Positions 42,834 to 52,635 are shown, counted from the stretch's first letter. The stretch is DNA of 64,000 nucleotides from JARRRD01 sp037381085 (GCA_037381085.1 JARRRD010000006.1:31376-95375), one strand, 5' to 3'. Notes: generated by a model not told the origin, from the sequence alone. Numbers and translations: made by a program.

Positions 42834-43919
42834 ATGAGCGAACTGGAAAAGATCAGAGAAAAGATTGACAAGATCGATGACGAAATACTCACCCTGCTGA
42901 ACAGACGCGCCGAAAACGTCCTGGAAATCGGGAACGTTAAACGGAAGGCAAAGCGGAATGAAAAGGTAAAATTCTACAAGCCCGACCGGGAACGCCAGAT
43001 ACTGGAGAGATTGACAATTAACAACGCCGGTCCCTTCCCTAATGACGCGCTGAAGTCCATATACAGGGAGATACTCTCGGCATCCCTCTCCCTTGAAGAG
43101 CCCCTGAAGGTCTCCTGTCTGGGGCCGCTTGCCACCTTTACCCATCTTGCCGCGCTCAGACACTTCGGGTCGTCTGCATCTTTTCTGCCGGTGGACAGCA
43201 TAAAGGCGGTCTTTGAAAATGTAGATGCCGGAAAGGCCGATTACGGTGTCGTGCCCATAGAGAACTCAAACGAGGGCGTCATCAGTCATACCCTGGACAT
43301 GTTCATGGACTTCGACCTGAAAGTAAACGCCGAGATAGTCCTGGAGGTGTCCCATAACCTGCTTTCGAAGCAGAAAGACAGGAAGAGGATAAAAAGGATC
43401 TATTCTCATCCCCAGGCCCTGGCCCAATGCAGGGGATGGCTTGAGTCCAACATGCCGGGCGTAATTACGAAAGAGTCCACAAGTACCGCGAAGGCCGCTG
43501 AACTTGCCGCCAAGGACACGACTGCTGCCGCGATCGCCAGCGAGGTGGCGGCCCGGATGTATGACCTTTCGATATTGCAGAAGAACATCGAGGACAGCCG
43601 CCATAACATCACCAGGTTCCTGGTGATATCCAGGGATTTTCCCCCCAGGACCGGAAATGACAAGACTTCCATAATGTTTTCTATCAAGGACAAACCGGGT
43701 TCACTTTATGACATACTGCTACCGTTCAAGAGGGCGAAGATAAACCTCACCAAGATCGAATCACGCCCTTCCAAGAGAAAGGCATGGGAATACATCTTCT
43801 TTGTCGACATGGAAGGCCATATCGAGGACAGGAAAGTCAGGAACGCCACGGAGTCCCTGAAAGAGCATTGCCTCTACCTTAAGGTATTGGGCTCCTACCC
43901 GCAGGGGGCGATTCAATGA
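42834..43919 (+). CDS. pheA: Bifunctional chorismate mutase/prephenate dehydratase
   Basis: A 361-residue protein. Residues 1-90 form an AroQ-type chorismate mutase (IREKIDKIDDEILTLLNRRAENVLEIG). The prephenate dehydratase domain follows (CLGPLATFTHLAALRHFG, DYGVVPIENSNEGVISHTLD, the TRF motif in NITRFLVI). A C-terminal ACT domain for phenylalanine feedback is seen (IMFSIKDKPGSLYDILLPF, ESRPSKRKAWEYIFFVDMEGH). It converts chorismate to phenylpyruvate. ATG 42834 has AAGG six bases upstream. A GGGCCCG/CGGGCCC hairpin with a T7 loop lies just before the ribosome site. It overlaps hisC by 4 bp. Confidence 0.95.
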   Translation: MSELEKIREKIDKIDDEILTLLNRRAENVLEIGNVKRKAKRNEKVKFYKPDRERQILERLTINNAGPFPNDALKSIYREILSASLSLEEPLKVSCLGPLATFTHLAALRHFGSSASFLPVDSIKAVFENVDAGKADYGVVPIENSNEGVISHTLDMFMDFDLKVNAEIVLEVSHNLLSKQKDRKRIKRIYSHPQALAQCRGWLESNMPGVITKESTSTAKAAELAAKDTTAAAIASEVAARMYDLSILQKNIEDSRHNITRFLVISRDFPPRTGNDKTSIMFSIKDKPGSLYDILLPFKRAKINLTKIESRPSKRKAWEYIFFVDMEGHIEDRKVRNATESLKEHCLYLKVLGSYPQGAIQ

Positions 43920-44995
43920 TCCGTCCGCCCGAATACGTGCTGGCCATACGTCCCTATGTACCGGGCAAACCCTTAGAAGAACTGGAAAGGGATCTCGGCA
44001 TCGGCAATTCGGTAAAACTCGCGTCCAACGAAAACCCGGTGGGTCCTTCGCCTGCCGCTGTAGACGCGGTCGGCAAAGCCCTTTCCGGCATCAACAGATA
44101 CCCCGACGGCAGCGGGTACTATCTCAAGAAAGTTCTTTCCAAAAGGCTCTCGGTGAGCGAGGATGAGGTCATTCTCGGAAACGGCTCGAACGAGCTGATC
44201 GATATAGCAGCCAGGACATTTATGACCTATGGTGACGAAGCCGTCATGGCAACTCCTTCTTTTGTAGTCTATTCCATGGCCGTGCAGTCCGTAGGCGGTG
44301 TCTGCGTCCAGGTACCGCTGAAGGATTACATGCACGACCTTGATGCGATGGCGGCGGCCGTCACGCCGAGGACCAGAATGCTGTTCATAGCAAACCCCAA
44401 CAATCCCACGGGGACCATAAACAGGAAAGATGAGTTCGACAGGATGATGGCAAAGATGCCCGATAACCTCATCGTGGTCGTGGACGAGGCATATTTCGAA
44501 TATGTATCGGACCCCGGTTACGCCGACAGCATGAAGCACCTGCACAGCGACAGGAATGTCCTTATCCTGCGGACCTTTTCGAAGATGTACGGCCTCGCCG
44601 GCCTGAGGCTCGGTTACGGCGTTGCAAAAAGAGAAATTCTGGCCGACATGAACAGACTGAGAGAGCCTTTCAATACCAATTCGATAGCGCAGAAGGCGGG
44701 GATTGCCGCTCTGGGCGACGACGAACACCTTCGCCGTTCGAGAGAAGTCAACGAAAGCGGAAAGGAATATCTTTACCGCCGGCTCGGTGAAATGGGGATG
44801 TCCTATGTACCCACAGAGGCCAACTTTATCTACATGCCGGTCGCCGGAGCGCCGGCGCTTTATGAGAAACTGCTGAGGCTCGGCGTCATCGTGAGACCGA
44901 TGGGGCCGGATTCGCTAAGGGTAACGATAGGGCTGCCCGAGGAAAACAGGAGGTTCATCGAAGCACTCGCACGTACTGCGGGAGACGGCCGGTGA
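43916..44995 (+). CDS. hisC: Histidinol-phosphate/aromatic aminotransferase
   Basis: A 359-residue class I/II PLP aminotransferase. It contains KLASNENPVGPSPAAVDAV, the nucleotide-like NPNNPTGTI, VVDEAYFEYV and the PLP lysine in RTFSKMYGLAGLRLGYG. Members called HisC in aromatic operons often transaminate phenylpyruvate, 4-hydroxyphenylpyruvate or prephenate as well as histidinol phosphate. Placed between pheA and tyrA, it likely makes phenylalanine and tyrosine. Start overlaps the pheA stop (ATGA). Confidence 0.92.
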   Translation: MIRPPEYVLAIRPYVPGKPLEELERDLGIGNSVKLASNENPVGPSPAAVDAVGKALSGINRYPDGSGYYLKKVLSKRLSVSEDEVILGNGSNELIDIAARTFMTYGDEAVMATPSFVVYSMAVQSVGGVCVQVPLKDYMHDLDAMAAAVTPRTRMLFIANPNNPTGTINRKDEFDRMMAKMPDNLIVVVDEAYFEYVSDPGYADSMKHLHSDRNVLILRTFSKMYGLAGLRLGYGVAKREILADMNRLREPFNTNSIAQKAGIAALGDDEHLRRSREVNESGKEYLYRRLGEMGMSYVPTEANFIYMPVAGAPALYEKLLRLGVIVRPMGPDSLRVTIGLPEENRRFIEALARTAGDGR

Positions 44996-45009
44996 GAGGC
45001 GGGTTTTGA

Positions 45010-46035
45010 ATGGATATTATTGTACTTAAGCAGGGGGCAACCGAGGAAGAGATAAGACATATCGTCAAGAAACTGGAGGGTCGCGACCTCAAGGCGAATG
45101 TTTCACGCGGCACGGAGCGGACCATCATCGGAGTGATCGGGGATACGTCGAAAGTCAGCGAGGAGGAGGAAGACGCGATCCGCGCCGCAGCCGGCGTCGA
45201 GAGCGTTGTGAGGATACTGAAGCCTTACAAACTCGCGAGCCGTGAGTTCAGAAAAGACAATACCGAGATCAATGTGAAGGGCACGGTCATAGGCGGCAGC
45301 AGGATCCCCGTCATGGCCGGCCCCTGCGCAGTGGAAAACAAGACGATACTTACGGCCATCGCCGAAAAGGTCAAGTCCGCCGGGGCCGCGTTCCTCAGGG
45401 GCGGCGCTTATAAGCCGAGGACATCGCCGTACTCGTTTCAGGGGCTGGGGGAGGAAGGGCTCAGGTACCTGGCCGAGGCGAGTGAAAAAACGGGACTGCC
45501 GATAATCACGGAGATAATGGACCCCAGGGACCTCGATGTAATAGTCAGATACGCCGACATCATCCAGATCGGGGCCAGAAACATGCAGAACTTCAGGCTC
45601 CTTCTCGAAGTCGGCTCGGCAAGGAAGCCGGTCCTCCTGAAGCGGGGGCTCTCCTCTACGATAAAGGAATGGCTGATGTCTGCGGAATACATAATGTCCC
45701 GGGGCAACCATGAAGTGATGCTCTGCGAAAGGGGCATAAGGACTTTCGAGACGGCCACGAGGAACACCCTCGACCTGAGCGCCGTGCCGGTATTGAAACA
45801 GCTTACCCATCTTCCGGTGGTGGTCGATCCCAGCCACGGGGTCGGCAAATGGGACCTGGTGGCGCCGATGGCAAAGGCCGCCGTGGCGGCGGGCGCCGAC
45901 GCGCTCATCATTGAAGTCCACACGAACCCTGAAGAGGCGATGTCCGACGGAGAGCAATCTCTCAGGCCTGACCATTTCGAAAAGCTGATGGAGGAACTCA
46001 GGAATGTCGCCGCCTCGGTGGGGAGGGAAATATAG
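45010..46035 (+). CDS. aroF: DAHP synthase, second copy
   Basis: A 341-residue type I-beta DAHP synthase, close paralogue of the first: regulatory N-terminus (VKKLEGRDLKANVSRGTERTI), then AGPCAVENK, LRGGAYKPRTSPYSFQG, IGARNMQNFRLL, KRGLSSTIKEWLMSAEY, LCERGIRTFE, DPSHGVG and EVHTNPEEAMSDGEQSL. Unlike the first copy it lies within the pheA-hisC-tyrA-aroA operon with no attenuator directly before it. Two isoenzymes under different control are a common way to set aromatic flux. Confidence 0.95.
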   Translation: MDIIVLKQGATEEEIRHIVKKLEGRDLKANVSRGTERTIIGVIGDTSKVSEEEEDAIRAAAGVESVVRILKPYKLASREFRKDNTEINVKGTVIGGSRIPVMAGPCAVENKTILTAIAEKVKSAGAAFLRGGAYKPRTSPYSFQGLGEEGLRYLAEASEKTGLPIITEIMDPRDLDVIVRYADIIQIGARNMQNFRLLLEVGSARKPVLLKRGLSSTIKEWLMSAEYIMSRGNHEVMLCERGIRTFETATRNTLDLSAVPVLKQLTHLPVVVDPSHGVGKWDLVAPMAKAAVAAGADALIIEVHTNPEEAMSDGEQSLRPDHFEKLMEELRNVAASVGREI

Positions 46036-46049
46036 GCGCTTACGGAGAC

Positions 46050-46934
46050 ATGCAGGCGGCAAAGGGAAAAGCAGGCAATCTTTTCTTCAACAAAGTCACG
46101 ATCCTTGGCGTGGGACTTATTGGCGCGTCCTTCGCCCTGGCGCTGAAAAAGAACGGCCTCTGCGGAGGTATCGCCGGATTCGGCAGGAGCGCGGAAAACC
46201 TTGCGGAGGCGAGGAAGCGCGGTATTATCGATTCCTTTGAGCGCAGCGCGGCAGAGGCATGCAAAGACGCTGATCTCGTCGTGCTCGCCACGCCTGTCCG
46301 GACGTTTCCGGACCTTGTGAGACAGTCATCCGGTTCCTTCAAGCCGGGCTCTGTCGTGACAGATACCGGAAGCGTGAAAGGGGATCTGGTATACGAGGTG
46401 GAAAAGCTGATGCCGGCGGGCGTCAGATATATAGGATCTCATCCCATCGCGGGCGGCGACCGCTCCGGCATAGATTCCTCCCGTGCAGACCTCTTTGAAA
46501 AATCCAAATGTATCGTAACACCGACGGCGGATTCGGACAGTTCGGCCCTGGAGATGATCACCGGTCTCTGGAGGTCCATTGGCGCCGATGTTATCACCAT
46601 GGACCCTGCAAGGCACGACCGTATCTACGCCTCCGTCAGCCACCTCCCCCATGTCGTGGCTTACGCCCTCGTCAATACGGCGGCCGACATGGACCCCTCC
46701 TGTCTCGAATTTTCAGGGCGGGGTTTTAGGGACACCACGAGGATAGCATGCAGTTCCCCGGAATTATGGCGCGACATATGCCTGATGAACAGGAACAATC
46801 TGATAGAAATGATCGCGGTTTTCCAAAAGAACCTGGACACTCTCAGCCGGTATCTCAGGGACTCTGATTCTGCCTCCCTTGAAAGGGAGTTCGATAGGGC
46901 CCGGACACTGAGGGAAGGTATTGGACAAAATTGA
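46050..46934 (+). CDS. tyrA: Prephenate dehydrogenase
   Basis: A 294-residue protein with Rossmann motif VTILGVGLIGASFALALKK, SVKGDLVYEVEKL, YIGSHPIAGGDRSGIDSSRADLF and VSHLPHVVAYALVNT. It oxidises prephenate (or arogenate) to the tyrosine precursor using NAD(P). There is no ACT domain. The final codons overlap the TTG start of aroA by 14 bp. Confidence 0.93.
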   Translation: MQAAKGKAGNLFFNKVTILGVGLIGASFALALKKNGLCGGIAGFGRSAENLAEARKRGIIDSFERSAAEACKDADLVVLATPVRTFPDLVRQSSGSFKPGSVVTDTGSVKGDLVYEVEKLMPAGVRYIGSHPIAGGDRSGIDSSRADLFEKSKCIVTPTADSDSSALEMITGLWRSIGADVITMDPARHDRIYASVSHLPHVVAYALVNTAADMDPSCLEFSGRGFRDTTRIACSSPELWRDICLMNRNNLIEMIAVFQKNLDTLSRYLRDSDSASLEREFDRARTLREGIGQN

Positions 46935-48210
46935 GGTCGGCGGGACCAGGACATTCAGAGGTGAAGTATCCCCCCCTCCCGACAAGTCCATATCCCACAG
47001 GGCGGTAATCCTTTCTTCCCTCTCACGGGGCAGGAGTATCGTAAAGAATTTTCTCAGGGCGAAGGACACCCTGAGCACCGTGGGCGCCTTCAGGCGTCTC
47101 GGCACCGACATCAGGGAAGAAGACGATACCCTGATTATCAGCGGCAACGGACTGCACGGACTCTCGGAGCCGCATGACGTCATAGACTGCGGCAATTCGG
47201 GCACAACGATAAGGCTAGTCGCCGGTGTCCTCTCGGGCAACCCTTTCTTTTCCGTTCTCACCGGAGACGATTCACTGCGCACGCGACCGATGGCGCGGGT
47301 CATCCGCCCCCTGGGACTCATGGGTGCGGAGATAATGGCAAGATCTGACAACCGTTATCCGCCCATCGCAATTAGAGGCGGAAGACTGAAGCCGGTCACC
47401 TACCCCATGCCCGTAGCGAGCGCACAGGTAAAATCGTCACTTCTCCTTGCCGGCCTCTATGCCGAGGGTGAAACAGTGGTCTCCGAACCGGCAAAGTCTC
47501 GCGACCATACGGAGAGGATGCTGCCCGCCTACGGCGCCGACTTGAAAGTTGAAGGGCTTAGGGTTATAGTTAAGGGAGGCAGGGAATTGTCTCCCATCGA
47601 CGTTGAAGTGCCCGGCGATTTCTCTTCCGCTGCTTTCTTCGTAACAGCTTCCCTGATCATTCCCGGCTCCGAGTTGATGGTAAAAAATGTCGGCATAAAC
47701 CCGACCCGTACGGGCCTTCTGGAAGTGCTGGGAAAAATGGGAGCGACTATAGAGATGACGAACATGCGTGAAATCTCAGGCGAACCCGTGGCCGACCTCT
47801 ATTGCAGGGGTACCTCCCGGCTTCACTCCGTTGACGTGACCGGTGAAAGCATACCTTCCCTGATCGACGAGTTTCCCGTTCTCTGCGTTGCAGCGGCTGC
47901 CGCCGAGGGGACGACGACCATAAGGGGCGCCGAAGAATTGCGCGTAAAGGAATCGGACAGGATAGAAGCGATGGCTTCCGAATTGAGTAAGCTGGGGGTC
48001 GAGATTGAGGAATACCCTGACGGACTCGCCATAAGGGGCGCCGACTTTTTGAGGGCGGCAGAAGTCAGCAGCCATGGAGACCACAGGATAGCCATGTCAC
48101 TTGCTGTCGCGGCCCTGGCGGCGGAAGGTACGACGACCATACGCGGGGCCGGGGCTGTAGACATATCATTCCCGGGTTTCTTCGATATCATCAGGGGGCT
48201 TACGGCATGA
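46921..48210 (+). CDS. aroA: 3-phosphoshikimate 1-carboxyvinyltransferase (EPSP synthase)
   Basis: A 429-residue protein with PPDKSISHRAVILSSLSRG, DCGNSGTTIRL, ASAQVKSSLLLAGLYAEG, GDFSSAAFFV, RVKESDRIEAMASEL and GDHRIAMSLAVAAL, all conserved EPSP synthase segments. It transfers enolpyruvate from PEP to shikimate 3-phosphate. TTG 46921 is the start, preceded by AGGGAAGG and overlapping tyrA. The stop overlaps cmk by 4 bp. Confidence 0.95.
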   Translation: MDKIEVGGTRTFRGEVSPPPDKSISHRAVILSSLSRGRSIVKNFLRAKDTLSTVGAFRRLGTDIREEDDTLIISGNGLHGLSEPHDVIDCGNSGTTIRLVAGVLSGNPFFSVLTGDDSLRTRPMARVIRPLGLMGAEIMARSDNRYPPIAIRGGRLKPVTYPMPVASAQVKSSLLLAGLYAEGETVVSEPAKSRDHTERMLPAYGADLKVEGLRVIVKGGRELSPIDVEVPGDFSSAAFFVTASLIIPGSELMVKNVGINPTRTGLLEVLGKMGATIEMTNMREISGEPVADLYCRGTSRLHSVDVTGESIPSLIDEFPVLCVAAAAAEGTTTIRGAEELRVKESDRIEAMASELSKLGVEIEEYPDGLAIRGADFLRAAEVSSHGDHRIAMSLAVAALAAEGTTTIRGAGAVDISFPGFFDIIRGLTA

Positions 48211-48857
48211 AAAAGGTCGTTGCCATAGACGGCCCTTCGGGCGCCGGCAAAAGCACCCTGGCGAGGCTGATCGCCAGGGACATGGGGTTCGAATATCTCG
48301 ACACGGGTGCCCTCTACCGCGCCGTCGCCCTGCAGCTCATGAGGCTCAGGGTCGGAGATGACGCCTCTGATGAGGCCATTGCAACGGCTCTCGCACGGAC
48401 AAGCGTCGAGTTCAGTGACGGCCGGGTCCTGTTGAACGGAGAAGAGGTGACAGACGAGATCCGCGCCGGAGAGGTAAGTCATTACGCATCGGTCTTCTCG
48501 GCCAGGAGGCCCGTTCGCAAGTATCTGCTGGATATACAGAGAGACGCGGCCATGAACGCCGACCTCGTGGCTGAAGGACGGGATATGACTACCGTGGTCT
48601 TCCCCGACGCATACAGGAAATTCTACCTTGACGCCAGCATAGACGAGCGTGCACGGCGGCGGACCCTTGAACTGAATTCCAGGGGGATAGCGGCCGACGA
48701 AAGACTGGTCCGTATCGAAATAGCGGAACGGGACGACAGGGATGCGGGCCGGGATATCGCACCGCTCAGGAAGGCCGACGATGCGCATTGCATAGATTCC
48801 AGCGGCATCCCCGTGGAAGAAGTCCTGAGGCGCATGATGGGAGTTATCAGGTCATGA
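48207..48857 (+). CDS. cmk: Cytidylate kinase
   Basis: A 216-residue kinase with P-loop AIDGPSGAGKSTLARLIA, FEYLDTGALYRAVAL, AEGRDMTTVVFPDA and RIEIAERDDRDAGRDIAPLRKADDA. It phosphorylates CMP and dCMP. The aroA-cmk-ispH-rpsA order is conserved in several bacterial groups. The start overlaps aroA (ATGA). Confidence 0.95.
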   Translation: MKKVVAIDGPSGAGKSTLARLIARDMGFEYLDTGALYRAVALQLMRLRVGDDASDEAIATALARTSVEFSDGRVLLNGEEVTDEIRAGEVSHYASVFSARRPVRKYLLDIQRDAAMNADLVAEGRDMTTVVFPDAYRKFYLDASIDERARRRTLELNSRGIAADERLVRIEIAERDDRDAGRDIAPLRKADDAHCIDSSGIPVEEVLRRMMGVIRS

Positions 48858-49010
48858 TACCCATGAGGTCGCAAGGCATCCCGGAAGGGACACCGAAAAA
48901 GTCTTGTAATGACGACATGATTTTATTTATCTTCCACATAAATGCAAGCCTGACGTCTGATTCATATGCTCCGGGTGTTGCATTCGGGCTGCTCCGGGAA
49001 GGGATCTGAA

Positions 49011-49877
49011 TTGGAGATAATCAAGGCAAAAAGGGCGGGTTTCTGTTTCGGAGTAAAAAGGGCGATCGACATCACCTTCAATATGGCCGGGAAAGAGAGG
49101 GCCGGGATATTCACGCTCGGTCCCATCATACACAACCCTCAGGTGATCGGGAAGCTGAAGGAAGAGGGGATAATGCCGATCGAGATAGACGACATCGGAA
49201 AGAAGGATGTCAAGGCACTGATCATACGTACACATGGAATACCCTCCGAGGTATATGATAGTATATCGTCACGAGGCTTTAAAATAATAGATGCGACCTG
49301 TCCCTTTGTGAAGAAGGCGCAGCTTTACACGAAACACCTGGCGGAAAAAGGATATCAGGTTGTGATCCTCGGCGACAGGAACCATCCGGAAGTAAAGGGA
49401 CTTATGAGCTTTGCAGGCGCGGAGGCCCTGGTGGTAAACGAGAAAACGCCCCTGCGCGGATGCAAGTCCAAAGTGGGAATCGTCGTCCAGACCACCCAGC
49501 CCGTAGAGGCGCTCAAGAAAGTCCTCTCGCGCGTGATCGGACAGGCCAGGGAGGTAAAAGTTTACAATACGATCTGCAACTCCACGGCGCTGAGGCTGAA
49601 AGAAACGGGCAATATGGCACGCAGGGCGGACGTAATGGTCGTGGTAGGCGGAAAAAACAGCGCTAACACCACTCAGCTTGCGAACCTGTGCAGGTCTTTA
49701 TCGGTAAGGACCTTTCATATAGAGACAGCAGGCGAAATAGAAGACAGTTGGTTCGAGGGCTCGCGGACGGTCGGAATCACCGCCGGAGCGTCCACGCCGG
49801 ACTGGCTTATCAGCGAAGTAGAGAAAAGAATTAGAGATAGAGGAGGGAAACCCCGTAATGGACATGAAAAACAATGA
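49011..49877 (+). CDS. ispH: 4-hydroxy-3-methylbut-2-enyl diphosphate reductase
   Basis: A 288-residue [4Fe-4S] enzyme; cluster cysteines lie in KAKRAGFCFGV, DATCPFVKK and YNTICNSTALR. HGIPSEV, GDRNHPEVKG and ITAGASTPDWL are also family signatures. It catalyses the last step of the MEP isoprenoid route. I choose TTG 49011 (LEIIKAKRAGFCFGV), behind GGGAAGGGA, because the family starts there. The gene overlaps rpsA by 20 bp. Confidence 0.94.
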   Translation: MEIIKAKRAGFCFGVKRAIDITFNMAGKERAGIFTLGPIIHNPQVIGKLKEEGIMPIEIDDIGKKDVKALIIRTHGIPSEVYDSISSRGFKIIDATCPFVKKAQLYTKHLAEKGYQVVILGDRNHPEVKGLMSFAGAEALVVNEKTPLRGCKSKVGIVVQTTQPVEALKKVLSRVIGQAREVKVYNTICNSTALRLKETGNMARRADVMVVVGGKNSANTTQLANLCRSLSVRTFHIETAGEIEDSWFEGSRTVGITAGASTPDWLISEVEKRIRDRGGKPRNGHEKQ

Positions 49878-51438
49878 GATGGAAAGGCTTTATGCAGAGA
49901 CTTTCCGCACCATCCAGGAAGGAACGATACTTACCGGAAAGGTTCTTGCGACCAAGCCTGACGGAGTCATAGTCGACATTGGCTACAAATCGGAGGGGTT
50001 TGTCGGGATCGGCGAATTCACCCCGGAAGAGCTGCAGGCTCTGAAGCCGGGTGACCCGATCGAAGTCTATGTCGAAAATATAAGGGACGCCGAGGGGGTG
50101 GTGAGGCTGTCCAAGGACCGTGCGGTCAAGATAAAGACGTGGGAAGCGCTTGAAAAGGCCGCCCGGGAAGAAGAATGCGTGGAGGGCACGATAACTGAAA
50201 AGACAAAGGGCGGCCTGACAGTCGATATCGCCGGGGTGAAGGCCTTCCTTCCCGGTTCCCAGGTCGACATCAAGATTACCAAAGACCTTGACGCCATGAT
50301 AGGGCAGAAGATGTCGTTCAAGGTCCTGAAGATCAACAATAAACGCTCGAATGTCATCGTCTCCAGGAGGGCCATCCTCGAAGAAGAGCGGAACAGGAAA
50401 AAGGGCGAAATCATCGGCACCATCAAGGAAGGTGCGCTCCTCGAAGGTACGGTAAAAAACATAACGGATTACGGTGTATTTGTAGACCTTGGAGGGATCG
50501 ACGGCCTCCTGCATATCTCCGATATCTCCTGGGGAAGAATAAACCATCCTTCCGAGTTCTTCGCAGTGGGAGACCGGGTGGAGGTGATGGTGCTAAAGTA
50601 TGACCAGGCGAGCGAGAGGGTGACCCTCGGTTACAAGCAGAAACGCCCGGATCCGTGGGCAGATGTCCATGAGAAATATCCCGTGGGTCAGAAGATAAAA
50701 GGCAAAGTCGTCAGCATAACGGATTACGGCGCGTTCATAGAACTTGAAGAGGGGCTGGAAGGGCTTGTCCATATCTCCGAAATAGACTGGGCGCCGAGGC
50801 CCAAACACCCGTCGAAGTACCTTTCCATAGGCGAAACCGTGGAGGCGGTGGTACTGAAGGTGGACAAGGAAGAAAGGAAACTGTCCCTCAGTATCAAACA
50901 GACAAAACCGAGCCCCTGGGAGATCATCAGCGAGCGGTACGAGGTCGGGCAGAGAATCACGGGCAAGGTTAAAAGTCTTACGGACTTCGGGGTCTTCGTC
51001 GGTCTTCCCGAAGGGGTGGACGGACTTATCCACATATCGGACCTTTCCTGGACGAAACATATACGTCACCCTTCCGAATTGCTCAGGAGGGGACAAAAAA
51101 TCGAGGCGGTCATACTCAGCGTCGATCCGGAGCATGAGAAGATGGCACTCGGGCTGAAACAGCTTGAGGAGGACCCGTGGATCCGGAAGATACCCTCCAT
51201 GTTCAATCTCGGGGACGAGGTTATCGGAAAGGTGCTGAGGACGACGGACTTCGGCATCTTCGTGGAACTCGAAGGTGGTGTCGAAGGTCTCATCTATTCT
51301 TCCGAGATCGTTCATCCATCCGAAGCGGAGGAGCCGGTCAAGGAAGGAGACACGATACCCGCACGGATTATCAAGATAGACCTTGAAGAAAGGAAAATCG
51401 GGTTGAGCATGAAGAACCTCAAAAAGGACAGGGAATGA
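49858..51438 (+). CDS. rpsA: 30S ribosomal protein S1
   Basis: A 526-residue protein made of about six S1 RNA-binding repeats, seen as recurring units such as ITDYGVFVDLGGIDGLLHISD, ITDYGAFIELEEGLEGLVHIS and LTDFGVFVGLPEGVDGLIHIS, separated by charged linkers. The first two are more divergent, as usual for the ribosome-binding part. It helps mRNA binding to the 30S subunit. GGAGGGAAA precedes ATG 49858 inside ispH. Its end overlaps sppA by 4 bp. Confidence 0.95.
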   Translation: MDMKNNEMERLYAETFRTIQEGTILTGKVLATKPDGVIVDIGYKSEGFVGIGEFTPEELQALKPGDPIEVYVENIRDAEGVVRLSKDRAVKIKTWEALEKAAREEECVEGTITEKTKGGLTVDIAGVKAFLPGSQVDIKITKDLDAMIGQKMSFKVLKINNKRSNVIVSRRAILEEERNRKKGEIIGTIKEGALLEGTVKNITDYGVFVDLGGIDGLLHISDISWGRINHPSEFFAVGDRVEVMVLKYDQASERVTLGYKQKRPDPWADVHEKYPVGQKIKGKVVSITDYGAFIELEEGLEGLVHISEIDWAPRPKHPSKYLSIGETVEAVVLKVDKEERKLSLSIKQTKPSPWEIISERYEVGQRITGKVKSLTDFGVFVGLPEGVDGLIHISDLSWTKHIRHPSELLRRGQKIEAVILSVDPEHEKMALGLKQLEEDPWIRKIPSMFNLGDEVIGKVLRTTDFGIFVELEGGVEGLIYSSEIVHPSEAEEPVKEGDTIPARIIKIDLEERKIGLSMKNLKKDRE

Positions 51439-52283
51439 AAAAGGCATGCGTGGTCGCGACACTGGTCCTGCTGGTCCTCGTAATAATAAGCCTTGTGCTC
51501 ACTGTTTTCCGGAAGGGCTTGCCGCTGGGAAGCAAGGTAGCCATCGTCAGGCTCGAAGGACCCATAACGGGGTCGAAGAAGATAATCGATGAGCTCAAGG
51601 AATACGCCAGAGACAGGTCCGTCAAGGCAATAGTCCTGAGGATCGACAGCCCCGGGGGCGCCGTGGCTCCTTCCCAGGAAATATACGAGGAAGTAAGGAG
51701 GACGGCGGCCAGGAAGAAGGTCGTTGTTTCCATGGGGTCTGTTGCCGCATCGGGCGGGTATTACATCGCCTCTGCGGCTACGCGCATTGTCGCCGACCCC
51801 GGGACCCTTACGGGATCGATAGGTGTCATAATGGAGATACCGAACGTAGAGGGACTTATGAACAAGATAGGCCTGAAGACGGAAATCATAAAGAGCGGAA
51901 AGAACAAGGACATTGGAACGCCTTTCCGCGCGATGAAGCCGGAAGAGAGAAAGATACTCCAGGGCGTGATGGACAATGTCCACGAGCAGTTCATCAGGGC
52001 CGTCGCCAAAGGCAGGAAGATGAAGATCGAGGACGTCAGGAAAATAGCCGACGGACGGGTGTTCACCGGGGAGCAGGCATTAAAGATCGGCCTTGTCGAC
52101 CAGTTGGGCTCACTTGAAGACTCGGTCAGGACGGCGGCCAGACTTGCCGGTATCTCCGGTGAGCCACAGGTGGTGGAAAAGACAGGCAAATTTTCTTTTC
52201 TCGACATCCTGAGCGGCAGATTCCCGAAGGAACTTACCGACGTATTTCCGACAGCGAAGATAAAATATCTCTATTCACCGTAA
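51435..52283 (+). CDS. sppA: Signal peptide peptidase SppA (short form)
   Basis: A 282-residue inner-membrane serine protease. One N-terminal helix (VATLVLLVLVIISLVLTVF) anchors it. The S49 domain holds LRIDSPGGAVAPSQEIYEEV, the Ser nucleophile in GSVAASGGYYIASAA and the Lys base in IKSGKNKDIGTPFRAM. It degrades cleaved signal peptides in the membrane. Length fits the single-domain SppA of most bacteria. Coupled to rpsA by ATGA. Confidence 0.93.
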   Translation: MKKACVVATLVLLVLVIISLVLTVFRKGLPLGSKVAIVRLEGPITGSKKIIDELKEYARDRSVKAIVLRIDSPGGAVAPSQEIYEEVRRTAARKKVVVSMGSVAASGGYYIASAATRIVADPGTLTGSIGVIMEIPNVEGLMNKIGLKTEIIKSGKNKDIGTPFRAMKPEERKILQGVMDNVHEQFIRAVAKGRKMKIEDVRKIADGRVFTGEQALKIGLVDQLGSLEDSVRTAARLAGISGEPQVVEKTGKFSFLDILSGRFPKELTDVFPTAKIKYLYSP

Positions 52284-52292
52284 GGAGGATTT

Positions 52293-52574
52293 ATGACGAA
52301 ATCGGTTCTTATCGAAAAGGTATCTGAAAGGGTGGAAGGTCTGACGAGAAACCAGACTGAGATCGTGGTCGATACTGTCTTCGAAAGTATCAAGAAGGCT
52401 CTGATGAACGGAGAGAAGATAGAGATAAGGGGGTTCGGCAATTTCCGGCTCAAGACCAGAAAGCCGAGAAAGGCGAGGAACCCCAAGACCGGCGAGAGTG
52501 TTGACGTGCCCGGCAAGAAGGTCCTTTATTTCAAGGTCGGCAAGGCACTCAAGGAAACACTGAACCCTGAATAG
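52293..52574 (+). CDS. Integration host factor/HU-family DNA-binding protein
   Basis: A 93-residue protein: MTKSVLIEKVSERVEGLTRN at the N-terminus, KIEIRGFGNFRLKTRKPRKARNPKTGE including the DNA-bending arm, and VLYFKVGKALKETLN. The IRGFGNF and RNPKTG segments are typical of IHF subunits. It bends DNA and compacts the nucleoid. Placement after rpsA and sppA matches ihfB in many Gram-negative genomes. AGGAGG lies before the ATG. Confidence 0.92.
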   Translation: MTKSVLIEKVSERVEGLTRNQTEIVVDTVFESIKKALMNGEKIEIRGFGNFRLKTRKPRKARNPKTGESVDVPGKKVLYFKVGKALKETLNPE

Positions 52575-52635
52575 GGCTTCTGCTGTTGAAATAAGTCCGC
52601 AATAAACGTTACTGAGGTGGGGGCGGGACGGAGGC

